Positions 36,365 through 45,341 of a stretch of DNA of 64,000 bases are shown here, piece by piece. The notes beneath the pieces were generated by a model that worked only from the letters and a program-made list of their open reading frames with translations, was not told where the DNA came from and did not search any database. Within the stretch, counting starts at the first letter, position 1. Each line of letters starts with the position of its first letter. This stretch comes from a virus. The stretch covers positions 1 through 64,000 of IMG/VR virus record IMGVR_UViG_3300027976_000020. The stretch is one strand, 5' to 3'. Made by a program: the position numbers and the translations under genes.

Positions 36365-37263
36365 TGATTAAAACAACAATTCCTATATTATTCAGTGGTG
36401 GCAGTTATGGAACTTATCTCGAATGGGTATTGACTACGCTAACCACTGACTTAGAAATTGTTGCACCGTTTACCAGTGTGGGCAATAGTCATAAATTTAA
36501 AGGCAATCATCTTGTTAACATGAATGGATGGCACACTTACGTAAAAAACAACAACCCACTTAAATTTGTAAGATTTCATCCCAAAACATCTAAGAACGAA
36601 TCTATAACAGACAATTTTGATTGTATTTTTAACTTGGTGAACAAAGCTGTATATTTGTATCCTGACCCAAAATCCGAATTATTGGTTATTAATAACTGGT
36701 TTACAAAGATTTGGAAAAATTGGTGGTTAAGCCAGCAGCTCAGCAAAGAAATTGATCCTACGTTAATCTACAATAATTGGCCTGTTTTTCATAACTCTAA
36801 TTTAGATGACCTGTCACCGTGGATCAAAAGAGAATTTTTAAGTTTTTACCTTATGCCAGCATGGCACGATCAAGTTGAATATTACAACCCAGCAATCTTG
36901 CAAAATTATAATAATAATTGTTTGATTATAGATGTCACAAACTTGCTTTATAATTTTGAGTCCACGTTAAAAAATATACAAAACTTTTTCAATTTGACCT
37001 ATATCAAATCTATTTCAGAAATTATGCCCTTGCATGCTGCAATGTTAAGTATACAAAGCCATCTTGACCAAGATATAATCTGTAATCAAATTATCAATAA
37101 AACTATCGAAGGTAGCAATTTTGATTGGCAACCGTTGCCCTTGCCCAGCGAAGGGTGGATTCAATGGCAGTTGAGAAATTTAAAGTATGAAATAGAATGT
37201 AATGAGCTTGACATATTCCCCACTAATAGTATACAATTGAAAAAACTACTTTACAAAACATGA
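36364..37263 (+). CDS. Unknown protein inserted between gp55 and gp47, possibly sulfotransferase-like
   Basis: The 299-residue protein is strongly AT-rich and rich in Asn, Ile, Lys and Trp, unlike its neighbours. The N-terminus PILFSGGSYGTYLEWVLTTL begins with a strand-loop-helix carrying a Gly/Ser loop, reminiscent of the 5'-phosphate loop of PAPS sulfotransferases. Later NCLIIDVTNLLYNFESTLKN fits the position of their 3'-phosphate segment followed by a helix. This is a weak resemblance and I give it as a lead, not an assignment. It overlaps gp55 by 1 nt and gp47 by 4 nt, so it is co-translated with replication genes. Confidence 0.6.
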   Translation: MIKTTIPILFSGGSYGTYLEWVLTTLTTDLEIVAPFTSVGNSHKFKGNHLVNMNGWHTYVKNNNPLKFVRFHPKTSKNESITDNFDCIFNLVNKAVYLYPDPKSELLVINNWFTKIWKNWWLSQQLSKEIDPTLIYNNWPVFHNSNLDDLSPWIKREFLSFYLMPAWHDQVEYYNPAILQNYNNNCLIIDVTNLLYNFESTLKNIQNFFNLTYIKSISEIMPLHAAMLSIQSHLDQDIICNQIINKTIEGSNFDWQPLPLPSEGWIQWQLRNLKYEIECNELDIFPTNSIQLKKLLYKT

Positions 37264-38273
37264 ATCTATTTAAAAAAGTTGCTGTTTGCACAGATATCCA
37301 TTTTGGACTCAAGTCCAACAGTTTGGTTCACAATCAAGACTGCGAGCAGTTTATTGATTGGTTCATTGAAACAGCCAAGGCACAAGGTTGCGAAACTGGA
37401 ATGTTTTTGGGCGACTGGCATCATCATCGTGCCAGTATCAATTTACAAACATTGAACTTTAGTTTGCGTAGTTTGGAAAAACTATCAGCAGCGTTTGAAC
37501 GGTTTTTCTTTATTCCTGGCAATCACGATTTGTACTATCGTGACAAACGTGATATACACGGCGCTGAGTGGGCCAAGCATTTGCCCAACATCACAGTGTG
37601 TAACGACTGGTTCCAAGAGGGCGATGTGGTCATTGCTCCGTGGCTGGTTGGCGACGATCACAAACGTATTCCCAAGATGAGTGCCAAATACATGTTTGGA
37701 CATTTTGAACTTCCGCACTTCAAAATGAATGCCATGGTAGAAATGCCAGACCAAGGTGAAGTCAAGGTTGAAAGTTTTGGTGGTTTTGAAAGTGTGTATT
37801 CCGGACACTTCCATCTACGGCAGCAGAAAAAGAATATCAATTACATCGGCAACTGTTTCCCGCATAACTTTGCAGATGCAGGCGACAGCAATCGCGGTAT
37901 GCTGGTCAAGGTGTGGGGCCAGGAAGACCAATACTTTTCATGGCCTGGGCAACCTTTGTATCGTGTTATGAAACTAAGCAGTGTGATTGATCAAGCGCCC
38001 AAACTACTGGCTGCCAACATGCATGTACGAGTAGAATTGGATATTGATATCAGTTACGAAGAAGCAAACTTTATCAAAGAAACATTTGTAAAAGATTACA
38101 ACCTAAGAGAAATGGCCTTGATCAATGTAAAAAGCAGTGCTGTAGATGCTGATCTTGCGCCAGGCGATGTAACATTCGAAAGTGTAGATCAAATTGTCAC
38201 TGATCAAATCACCAATATTGAATCAGAATTCTATGATCCAAAATTGTTGTTAAAAATCTATCAAAATTTATGA
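37260..38273 (+). CDS. 47: Recombination endonuclease subunit gp47 (Mre11/SbcD-like)
   Basis: The 337-residue protein matches T4 gp47 in length (339). Metallophosphatase motifs appear in order: CTDIHFG near residue 10, GDWHHHR near 50, GNHD near 87, GHFE near 147 and GHFH near 182. With gp46 it forms the Mre11-Rad50 type complex that resects DNA ends for recombination-dependent replication. Normally it sits directly before gp46; here a broken cargo gene (38325-39474) separates them. Confidence 0.95.
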   Translation: MNLFKKVAVCTDIHFGLKSNSLVHNQDCEQFIDWFIETAKAQGCETGMFLGDWHHHRASINLQTLNFSLRSLEKLSAAFERFFFIPGNHDLYYRDKRDIHGAEWAKHLPNITVCNDWFQEGDVVIAPWLVGDDHKRIPKMSAKYMFGHFELPHFKMNAMVEMPDQGEVKVESFGGFESVYSGHFHLRQQKKNINYIGNCFPHNFADAGDSNRGMLVKVWGQEDQYFSWPGQPLYRVMKLSSVIDQAPKLLAANMHVRVELDIDISYEEANFIKETFVKDYNLREMALINVKSSAVDADLAPGDVTFESVDQIVTDQITNIESEFYDPKLLLKIYQNL

Positions 38274-38324
38274 TCAAGATAGCAGTATGTTACATCATAA
38301 AACTACAGTAAAGTCACCCCTGTA

Positions 38325-39474
38325 ATGACTCAAACAAAGCAAAACCCATTAACAAGACTCTCCACTGAAGTAGTTGACATTGTACGTGAAAAATACAATG
38401 TGATCGGAATTATAGTCCTATCCGAGCACGATTTATATCCTGAAGAATTGGCAACTATATTGGTAAAATATTGCTCACATAATTTTTCCCATAATGACCG
38501 ACTCATAGTGTTGCATGACGATACTGATTATTATCCAAATCTTAACTCAGTCGGAAACACTGTTTATAATTTTTTTAGATTGTGTGCCAATTTTGATATT
38601 TCAGTAAATCATATATTATTTTTTACAAATCATTATAATATCGAAGAAGAAATAAAATCTGTAGCAAAGACTGTTTGCAATTCAAATAACATTGCAGTAA
38701 TCTGTACTTCTTTATGGGCTTATTATCCTTTAGACAACAACATTGATCAAACGCTGCTAGATGATAGTGTTACCACGTACGAAGCGTTGTATGCGTGTTT
38801 GAATGGCCAGTGCCGAGAACATAGATTGCTTACTTTATGCATGATGTCAGAGCACAGGTTGTTGGATCGTGGCGTTGGATCGTGGCGTTGTATCATATCA
38901 TTTTAAAAAGTAGTCCATGTATCACGGTCCATTAAGAACTACAACACCGCCAGCAAGAATTAATGATGATTTAATCTTAACCGAGCGGTTTCACGACATT
39001 ATGTCGAAATATCAACACTTGTTCAGAGATAATAATTATCAACATCCATTGATTGTAGGTGGGTCAAATCATTGGAACACTAAATTCAACGCAGATTTTT
39101 TAAAAAAAACGTTTGTTTATGTCATCACCGAAACGGTGTCCGAGTATCCTCACCGATACTTTAGTGAGAAAACATGGAAGGCCATGGTAACCGGTGTTCC
39201 CTTTATGATAGTAGGAAGCCAAAATAGTTTGCAAGAATTACAAAATTTTGGTTTTAAAACATTTAATAAATGGTGGAGTGAACACTACGATACATTGCCA
39301 ACTACCGTCGAAAGAATAGAATCATTAGTTATTGAATTAAAAACACTGTCTGAGTTGGACAATAAGACGCTGTTACAAATTAGATCAGAAATGCAGTCGA
39401 CTATAAATCATAATTTTAATCAACTTAAAATTTTTAAAAATAAACAGCTTGACAACATACGAAATAAAATATAA
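38325..39474 (+). pseudogene. Glycosyltransferase-like gene broken by a 13-bp duplication and an amber codon
   Basis: Two open frames, 38325-38906 (193 codons) and 38917-39474 (185 codons), together correspond in length and order to the intact 356-residue paralogue at 447-1517. The second carries the matching TETVSEYPHRYFSEKTWKAM and NFGFKTF blocks. Near the junction, 13 bases are exactly duplicated (38861-38886), shifting the frame into a TAA. Removing one copy restores the frame (reading GVVSYHFKK) and puts both halves in the same frame, but an in-frame TAG at 38911-38913 still separates them. The gene is thus either dead with two lesions, or now two genes, the second starting at ATG 38917. 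Composition is AT-rich like other cargo. Confidence 0.75.
38861..38890 (+). repeat. 13-bp exact tandem duplication (frameshifting)
   Basis: GTTGGATCGTGGC occurs at 38861-38873 and again at 38874-38886, followed by a further GTTG. As 13 is not a multiple of three, it moves the reading frame and creates the stop at 38904-38906. Confidence 0.97.
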
Positions 39475-39482
39475 AATACAAG

Positions 39483-41564
39483 ATGATCCAAATTCGTAAT
39501 CTTACTGTAAAAAACTTCATGAGCGTGGGCAATGCTACCCAGGCTATTGACTTTGACCGCAACGACCTGACATTGGTACTAGGCGAAAATCTTGACATGG
39601 GTGGCGACGGAAGTCGCAACGGCACAGGCAAGACCACAATTATCAACGCACTTAGCTATGCGCTGTACGGGACAGCACTCAGCAATATCCGCAAGGATAA
39701 CTTGGTCAACAAAACCAATGCTAAAAACATGATGGTCAGTTTGGACTTTGGAGTAGGTGGTAAAGAATACAGAATTGAACGCGGTCGCAAACCCAATGTA
39801 CTACGGTTCTACATAAACAATCAAGAACAAGAAGCAACAGACAACGCACAAGGTGACAGTCGCGAGACTCAGCAGGCCATTGAACGCACACTCGGACTCA
39901 GTCACGATATGTTCAAGCATATTTTGGCACTGAACACTTACACTGAACCGTTTTTGAGTTTGAGAGCCAACGACCAAAGAACAATCATTGAGCAACTGCT
40001 GGGCATTACCCTGCTGAGTGAACGTGCTGATCGTATCAAAGAACTCAATCGCGAAACCAAGGACGGCATTTCACAAGAAGAATTCCGTATTCGCGCTGTA
40101 CAAGAAGCCAACAAACGAATTGAAGAACAAATTGACAGTTTGAAACGCAGACTAGCACTTTGGCAAAAAAAGCACAACGATGATCTGGCTTACTTGGTAA
40201 AGAAGCACGACCATCTTAAAGAAATTGATATTGATGTTGAATTGCAAGCACACAAAGATCTAGCAATTTGGAACACAGCAAAACAGCAACAAGATGCATA
40301 TACTGCATTGCTTGCCAGGCAGACCACTTGGAAACAAAAGCAACTAAACGATGTTACTGATCTCAATGATAGTTATGTCAAGCTCGGTTATATTGACATT
40401 GTTGCTGAATTACAGTCACATGTTGATGTAGCTGCATATGTTCAAAAGTCAAAAGACATTACTGAGCTGAAGTCACTGATTGCCAGATGCGAATCAGACG
40501 AAAAAAAGGAAACCAAAGTTGTTGCCAAGATCAAGGCAGAAATTGCAGATCTAACGGACCACAAGTGTTATGCATGTGGTCAAGATTTTCACGACGCCAA
40601 TTATGCTGCAGTAATGACTGCTAAAAATGCAGCACTACAAGAAGCGGCGTTGCAAGTACTTGCAACAAACGGTCAATGGATAGAGCACACAGAGTCACTT
40701 GCTGTGCTAGGGCCATTGGGCAAATTGCCCACTACCCATTATAAAACACAAACTGAAGCAATTCGGCATTCAGGCGATTTAAAAAATATCTATCAGCAGA
40801 TCAACGCTCGGACAAATGAAGTAGATCCGTATGCTGATCAATTGATGGAACACTCTGGTGTGGTGCTGAGCACACAGCCAAAAACTCATTACGACACAGA
40901 AACAGAGGCAATTGATCATCGTAGTCAGTGCAACAACTATCTATACCAAATTGAAACTAAAAACAACGATACTGATCCATATACTGAGCAGATTGAAGAA
41001 ATGCAAGCACAAGCATTGCAGGAAGTCAGCTACGACACAGTTAACGAACTTACCCGACTACAAGAGCATCAAGAGTTTTTGTTAAAGTTATTAACCAGCA
41101 AAGACAGTTTTATTCGTAAGAAGATCATTGAACAAAACCTAAGTTACTTAAATACAAGACTTACATATTATCTTGATCGTATTGGGTTGCCGCACACTGT
41201 TGTGTTTCAAAATGATCTGAGCGTAAGTATCGAAGAATTAGGACGTGAATTAGACTTTGACAATTTGAGTCGTGGTGAACGCAATAGACTTATACTCAGT
41301 ATGAGTTGGGCGTTCCGTGATGTGTACGAAAGTTTATACCAACCAATCAACGTGTTGTTTATTGACGAAATGATTGATTCTGGCATGGACACACAAGGTG
41401 TCGAAAACAGTTTGGCATTGCTCAAGCACATGAGCCGAGAGCGTCACAAGAGCATCTGGCTAGTGAGTCACAGAGACGAACTAGCAGGCCGTGTTGAGAA
41501 CATTCTTAAAGTGGTCAAAGAAAACGGCTTTACCAGCTACAATACGTATGTCGAATTACCATAA
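39483..41564 (+). CDS. 46: Recombination endonuclease subunit gp46 (Rad50/SbcC-like ATPase)
   Basis: The 693-residue protein has a Walker A, NGTGKTTIINALSYALYG, near residue 45. Long coiled-coil arms flank a zinc hook CYACGQ near residue 361. The ABC signature LSRGERNRL is near 593, and Walker B NVLFIDEMID near 622. It is somewhat longer than T4 gp46 (560). It partners gp47 at 37260-38273 in processing DNA ends. No clear Shine-Dalgarno precedes the ATG. The stop lies inside the start region of the following radical SAM gene. Confidence 0.95.
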   Translation: MIQIRNLTVKNFMSVGNATQAIDFDRNDLTLVLGENLDMGGDGSRNGTGKTTIINALSYALYGTALSNIRKDNLVNKTNAKNMMVSLDFGVGGKEYRIERGRKPNVLRFYINNQEQEATDNAQGDSRETQQAIERTLGLSHDMFKHILALNTYTEPFLSLRANDQRTIIEQLLGITLLSERADRIKELNRETKDGISQEEFRIRAVQEANKRIEEQIDSLKRRLALWQKKHNDDLAYLVKKHDHLKEIDIDVELQAHKDLAIWNTAKQQQDAYTALLARQTTWKQKQLNDVTDLNDSYVKLGYIDIVAELQSHVDVAAYVQKSKDITELKSLIARCESDEKKETKVVAKIKAEIADLTDHKCYACGQDFHDANYAAVMTAKNAALQEAALQVLATNGQWIEHTESLAVLGPLGKLPTTHYKTQTEAIRHSGDLKNIYQQINARTNEVDPYADQLMEHSGVVLSTQPKTHYDTETEAIDHRSQCNNYLYQIETKNNDTDPYTEQIEEMQAQALQEVSYDTVNELTRLQEHQEFLLKLLTSKDSFIRKKIIEQNLSYLNTRLTYYLDRIGLPHTVVFQNDLSVSIEELGRELDFDNLSRGERNRLILSMSWAFRDVYESLYQPINVLFIDEMIDSGMDTQGVENSLALLKHMSRERHKSIWLVSHRDELAGRVENILKVVKENGFTSYNTYVELP

Positions 41565-41568
41565 CAAC

Positions 41569-43071
41569 ATGTCCGATGCAATAATTTTATCTGTTCCGCG
41601 TATGGCTGCAGTGCGGCCGGCTGCAGGTCCTGCTATCATTAAACAAATTTACAACCAACACGGCGTATCAAGCAAATGCCTGGATATCAATCTTGATTAC
41701 TGGACAAGATTTCAACAAGAGTGCGATCTTGAAATTTGGAACAATATTGACGAGTTTTTGTTTATAAAAAATGCCAAGCTGAGCGCTGCTGCAGAACAAA
41801 AATTTAATGAGTTTATAGATCATTGGGTTACAATAATAAATCAATACAATCCTCGGCAATTATTAATCAGCGTGTTCAGCTGGCAAGCACAACAGTTTAC
41901 TGAAAAATTCTTAGAAAAATTTAGATTGCAAAGCACCTGTGAAGTTATCATTGGCGGCCAAGGACTTATTAGAGAAGAAAACGGAAGTTTTTCTCTTGTG
42001 CCTTCATTTGCTCATTATCTCAAAGATAAAAATCTAATTGACCATTGGATAAGAGGCGAGGCAGAATCTACTATTCCTGAAATCATACGTGGGAATTATT
42101 CAGCAGCAGGAATTGACACTAATTTTCTAGCAGAAAGAAGCGACATCAAATCACATACAGCAATGGACTTTAGTGATTTTGATATTACTTCTTATAAGAA
42201 TGGCACCGAGCACGGCGTATTACCCATCGAAAGTTCCAGAGGGTGTATTAGAAGTTGCATGTTTTGTGATATTCCTACCATGCAAGGAGGATTTCGGGTC
42301 AAACCAGGATTACAACTTGCAAACGAAATGCTACAGTATTATGAAAAATACGGTGTTCGTACCTTCTTTTTTCATGATGCACTGTGCAACGGCAGTATGA
42401 AAGACTTTCGCATATTCAATCAGACATTAATAAATTATTACGAAGAAAAAGGATTGCCGGATCGTACACTAAGTTATAGCAGTCATGCAATTGTACGAAC
42501 ACAGGCTGCTATGGCTCCAAAAGATTTTGAACTTATGGGCAGAGCGGGTGCCGAAACAATGGTGCTAGGAATCGAAAGCGGCAGTGATGCTGTACTTGCT
42601 AGTATGCGCAAAGGGTTTACACAAGAAGATTTAAACTACAATATTCAAGAATACAGTAAAAATAGTATTCAGGTATATTTTTTAATTATAACTGGATGGC
42701 CAACCGAAACTGAAAAAGATCATCAAGACACTGTGGATATGCTAACTCGCTATCAAAAGTATGTAGCGGACGGAACTATCATTGGAGTTAATTTAGGTAC
42801 CACACTCACTATCGAGCAAGGAACACCGTTATATGATAATCCATTGTCAATCAATGTTGTAGGAATTAACAATCGTCCTCCGCAAGGAACCGAATGGGTA
42901 TGCACTACCAACACTGAGCTAACTTATAAACGCAGAATCATGCGCAGAATAGAGATTCAAGAACACTGTCACAATCTTGGGTACACTTTCTGGAAGGGCG
43001 ACGACCAACTCAAAATTATGATGGACAAATATCAAGAAAGACTATCCATGATACAGGGGATGATACATTGA
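41569..43071 (+). CDS. B12-binding-type radical SAM protein
   Basis: The 500-residue protein is read from ATG 41569; an ATG at 41548 that overlaps the gp46 end is an alternative. The N-terminal about 190 residues form a Rossmann-like region (AIILSVPRMAAVRPAAGPAI ... LLISVFSWQAQQF ... VIIGGQGL), as in cobalamin-binding domains, though the classic DxHxxG is not evident. The radical SAM cluster is CIRSCMFC (C226, C230, C233), followed by FFFHDALCNGS and GIESGSDAVLASMRKGF. Family members do methylations or rearrangements on unactivated carbons. The next gene starts inside its stop (TTGA), indicating a coupled cassette. Confidence 0.86.
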   Translation: MSDAIILSVPRMAAVRPAAGPAIIKQIYNQHGVSSKCLDINLDYWTRFQQECDLEIWNNIDEFLFIKNAKLSAAAEQKFNEFIDHWVTIINQYNPRQLLISVFSWQAQQFTEKFLEKFRLQSTCEVIIGGQGLIREENGSFSLVPSFAHYLKDKNLIDHWIRGEAESTIPEIIRGNYSAAGIDTNFLAERSDIKSHTAMDFSDFDITSYKNGTEHGVLPIESSRGCIRSCMFCDIPTMQGGFRVKPGLQLANEMLQYYEKYGVRTFFFHDALCNGSMKDFRIFNQTLINYYEEKGLPDRTLSYSSHAIVRTQAAMAPKDFELMGRAGAETMVLGIESGSDAVLASMRKGFTQEDLNYNIQEYSKNSIQVYFLIITGWPTETEKDHQDTVDMLTRYQKYVADGTIIGVNLGTTLTIEQGTPLYDNPLSINVVGINNRPPQGTEWVCTTNTELTYKRRIMRRIEIQEHCHNLGYTFWKGDDQLKIMMDKYQERLSMIQGMIH

Positions 43072-43583
43072 AAATCAACATTGCATTGAACGTTGAAAAA
43101 CGACTAGGAGATCCGCTGATTAAAATAACAATCGATGACTACATGTTGTTGTACGAAGGAGCAGCTCGAGAACAATTTGAGTTTGATGTAATGCTAGAAG
43201 ACGGCCATCATGAAATTAAAATCACACACTATGGTAAAACTATACATCACCATCAACTCGACGACAACGGAAAAATAGTAATTGACCGTCACGTGGAGAT
43301 TTCAGGTATCACACTTGACGAAGTTGTGCTCAAAGACGAGCTGTGGTCTGGCAGATTTTTTCCAGTTTATTTGCACAAAGCTGATCATGAGCCGTATTTT
43401 ATATGTCCTAATTTATATCTTGGACACAACGGAACTTGGATCATGGAGTTTAGTACACCTGCTATTCAATGGTTAATCAATCGCCGAAAGCCCGGGCTGG
43501 ATTTAAATAATACCATTTTCAAATCCGGGCATGATGTTTTACTACAAATGAAAAGTAAATTTACGGATTTCCCTGATGTTTAA
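43068..43583 (+). CDS. Small beta-rich protein of unknown function, in radical SAM cassette
   Basis: The 171-residue protein starts at TTG, overlapping the upstream TGA (TTGA) with GGGGA 8 nt before it. The first half alternates hydrophobic and polar residues with a His-rich turn (KTIHHHQLDD), suggesting a beta-sandwich resembling small carbohydrate-binding modules. The second half has SGRFFPVYLHKADHEPYFIC then PNLYLGHNGTWIMEF, a block I associate with unassigned cyanophage-type proteins. It is flanked by two radical SAM genes with overlaps of 4 and 8 nt, so it is probably a partner or substrate carrier of one of them. That is contextual inference. Confidence 0.68.
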   Translation: MKINIALNVEKRLGDPLIKITIDDYMLLYEGAAREQFEFDVMLEDGHHEIKITHYGKTIHHHQLDDNGKIVIDRHVEISGITLDEVVLKDELWSGRFFPVYLHKADHEPYFICPNLYLGHNGTWIMEFSTPAIQWLINRRKPGLDLNNTIFKSGHDVLLQMKSKFTDFPDV

Positions 43584-44691
43584 TTACAACATAATCGACG
43601 AGTACCAAATTGAGATCACCACATACTGCAATGCAGCGTGTCCCCAGTGTCCGAGAAATCTCAACGGGTACGGTATCAATCCGCACATGCCGTTGACCCA
43701 CTTGTCTAGAATTGCAATTGATACCACGTTTGATATTGCATTGTGTACTAGATTACGGCAAATATTTTTTTGCGGAAGTTACGGAGATCCTATTATGCAT
43801 CCGGAGTTTCTTGATATATTAAGAGACTTTAGACGTAAGAATCCCACATTGTGGCTATACATACACACAAACGGCGGTGTACATAATACAGGCTACTGGT
43901 CCGAAATTGCTAAAATAATGAACGGCTATGGGCAAATTGATTTTGGCATCGATGGACTCGAAGACACTTTACATTTGTACAGAAAGAATGTAAAATACAG
44001 TAAGGTTATAGAGAACGCAAAAGCATTTATTGACGCTGGCGGGCGGGCACAATGGAATTTTATTGTGTTCAAACATAATCAGCATCAAGTTGAAGAAGTT
44101 AAACAACTAGGAAAAGAATTAAAGTTTTTTAATGTTTTGATTAGAAAAACAGGAAGATTCTTTAATCATGCAACAGTAGAAGAAATGAAGACTTGGCCAG
44201 TCAAAGACGAATATGTGTTAGAACCGCCAAGTTTGCCAGAGTATCAAAATCAAAGCATGTTGTTTTTGCCTGATCTGAAAAAAGAATATAATGATATCAA
44301 AGAATATTTTGATACAACAGAAATAAAATGTGATGCGTTGCTTGGTAAAAAAGTTGCCATCAATGCAGAAGGATTAGTGCTACCATGTAATTTTCTCAAT
44401 CATAATTTATACGATCGACGATTTTACGAAGACGAAGTATTACCCGGTGCTAATTCATTAAGCACTGTTAACGGTAAGAATCAAACACGCGAGTTTTTAG
44501 AATCGTATAATTTAGACAGTTTTGACATTAATAAAAACAGTTTAGAAAATATTTTTATCAATCCCATGTGGAATGATTTAGTTGCCAGTTGGAATAAAAC
44601 ATTATCGCAAGGCAGATTATTTGAGTGCGCAATGACATGCGGTTCAAAATTAACAAAAGTTTGGGATCAAGGAGGATCTATAAAATTATGA
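43576..44691 (+). CDS. Radical SAM protein with SPASM-like C-terminus
   Basis: The 371-residue protein begins EYQIEITTYCNAACPQCPRN; the cluster cysteines are C19, C23 and C26. A FCGSYGDPIMHPEFLDIL segment follows, in the place of the GGEP loop. The C-terminal region has CDALLGKKVAINAEGLVLPC near 255-275 and a final CAMTCG, consistent with auxiliary cluster ligands of SPASM or twitch type. SPASM enzymes often modify peptides. ATG overlaps the upstream stop by 8 nt and the stop overlaps the SDR start by 4 nt. Confidence 0.87.
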   Translation: MFNYNIIDEYQIEITTYCNAACPQCPRNLNGYGINPHMPLTHLSRIAIDTTFDIALCTRLRQIFFCGSYGDPIMHPEFLDILRDFRRKNPTLWLYIHTNGGVHNTGYWSEIAKIMNGYGQIDFGIDGLEDTLHLYRKNVKYSKVIENAKAFIDAGGRAQWNFIVFKHNQHQVEEVKQLGKELKFFNVLIRKTGRFFNHATVEEMKTWPVKDEYVLEPPSLPEYQNQSMLFLPDLKKEYNDIKEYFDTTEIKCDALLGKKVAINAEGLVLPCNFLNHNLYDRRFYEDEVLPGANSLSTVNGKNQTREFLESYNLDSFDINKNSLENIFINPMWNDLVASWNKTLSQGRLFECAMTCGSKLTKVWDQGGSIKL

Positions 44692-45266
44692 AATATATGA
44701 TAACAGGCGGCAATAGAGGACTAGGCGAAGCACTGTGTGCTCATTACAATGGTGACAGTTATAGTCGCAACAGTGGTTACGACATTACCAAAGACCGAGA
44801 AAAATTAGTAGAGGCAAGTTTACAATACGATGTGTTTGTTAACAATGCGTTTGACGGACCTTTTCAAGAATCGTGGGCCGACTTTGCACAAGTTAAATTA
44901 TTGTTTGATGTTGCTACAGCATGGAAAAATGCCAACAAAATTGGCCACATCATCAACATTGGTAGCTCTGGAAGTGAATCTATTGTGGCACCGGCCCCTG
45001 CATGGGAAACTTACCGTGTCAGCAAAGCAGCCTTAAAACATCATAGTTTACAATGGACACAAGCGTTCAAAACAAACCAAGCACCGTTTAGAACAAGTCT
45101 AATCACATTGGATCGATTAGACACTGTACTAAGCCGTAGTCGTCCAAACTGGACAGGCAACGGTATTGATTTGTCCGATGTGAGCAATATGATCGACACT
45201 TGCATTAGCGTAAAAAACAACACCTGCATAGGCGAAATTACTGCCTGGGTAAACTTTGACGCATAA
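44688..45266 (+). CDS. Short-chain dehydrogenase/reductase (SDR)
   Basis: The 192-residue protein starts at the ATG overlapping the radical SAM stop, with AGGAGG about 10 nt upstream. TGGNRGLGEAL at the N-terminus is the NAD(P)-binding TGxxxGxG. DVFVNNAF replaces NNAG, IINIGSSGS supplies the catalytic Ser, and YRVSKAALK supplies the YxxxK pair. The chain is short for an SDR (about 250) but retains the catalytic triad. It ends the radical SAM cassette and probably oxidises or reduces an alcohol or ketone on the same substrate. Confidence 0.85.
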   Translation: MKYMITGGNRGLGEALCAHYNGDSYSRNSGYDITKDREKLVEASLQYDVFVNNAFDGPFQESWADFAQVKLLFDVATAWKNANKIGHIINIGSSGSESIVAPAPAWETYRVSKAALKHHSLQWTQAFKTNQAPFRTSLITLDRLDTVLSRSRPNWTGNGIDLSDVSNMIDTCISVKNNTCIGEITAWVNFDA

Positions 45267-45341
45267 TCACTAAAAATATAATACTAATTCATCAACAGGC
45301 ATAACTATACAACATAACAGGCAACTCATCAAATAAAACAC

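Noticed and set aside
38904-38917. Recoding of TAG as an amino acid to explain the amber codon
   Set aside because: gp26 ends with TAG at 48216-48218 followed at once by the TTG start of the next gene, so TAG works as a stop here; the 13-bp frameshift is also not explained by recoding.
41491-41568. Longer N-terminus for the B12-type radical SAM protein
   Set aside because: The extra residues are the gp46 end read in another frame and do not resemble the domain, which starts at AIILSVPRM.
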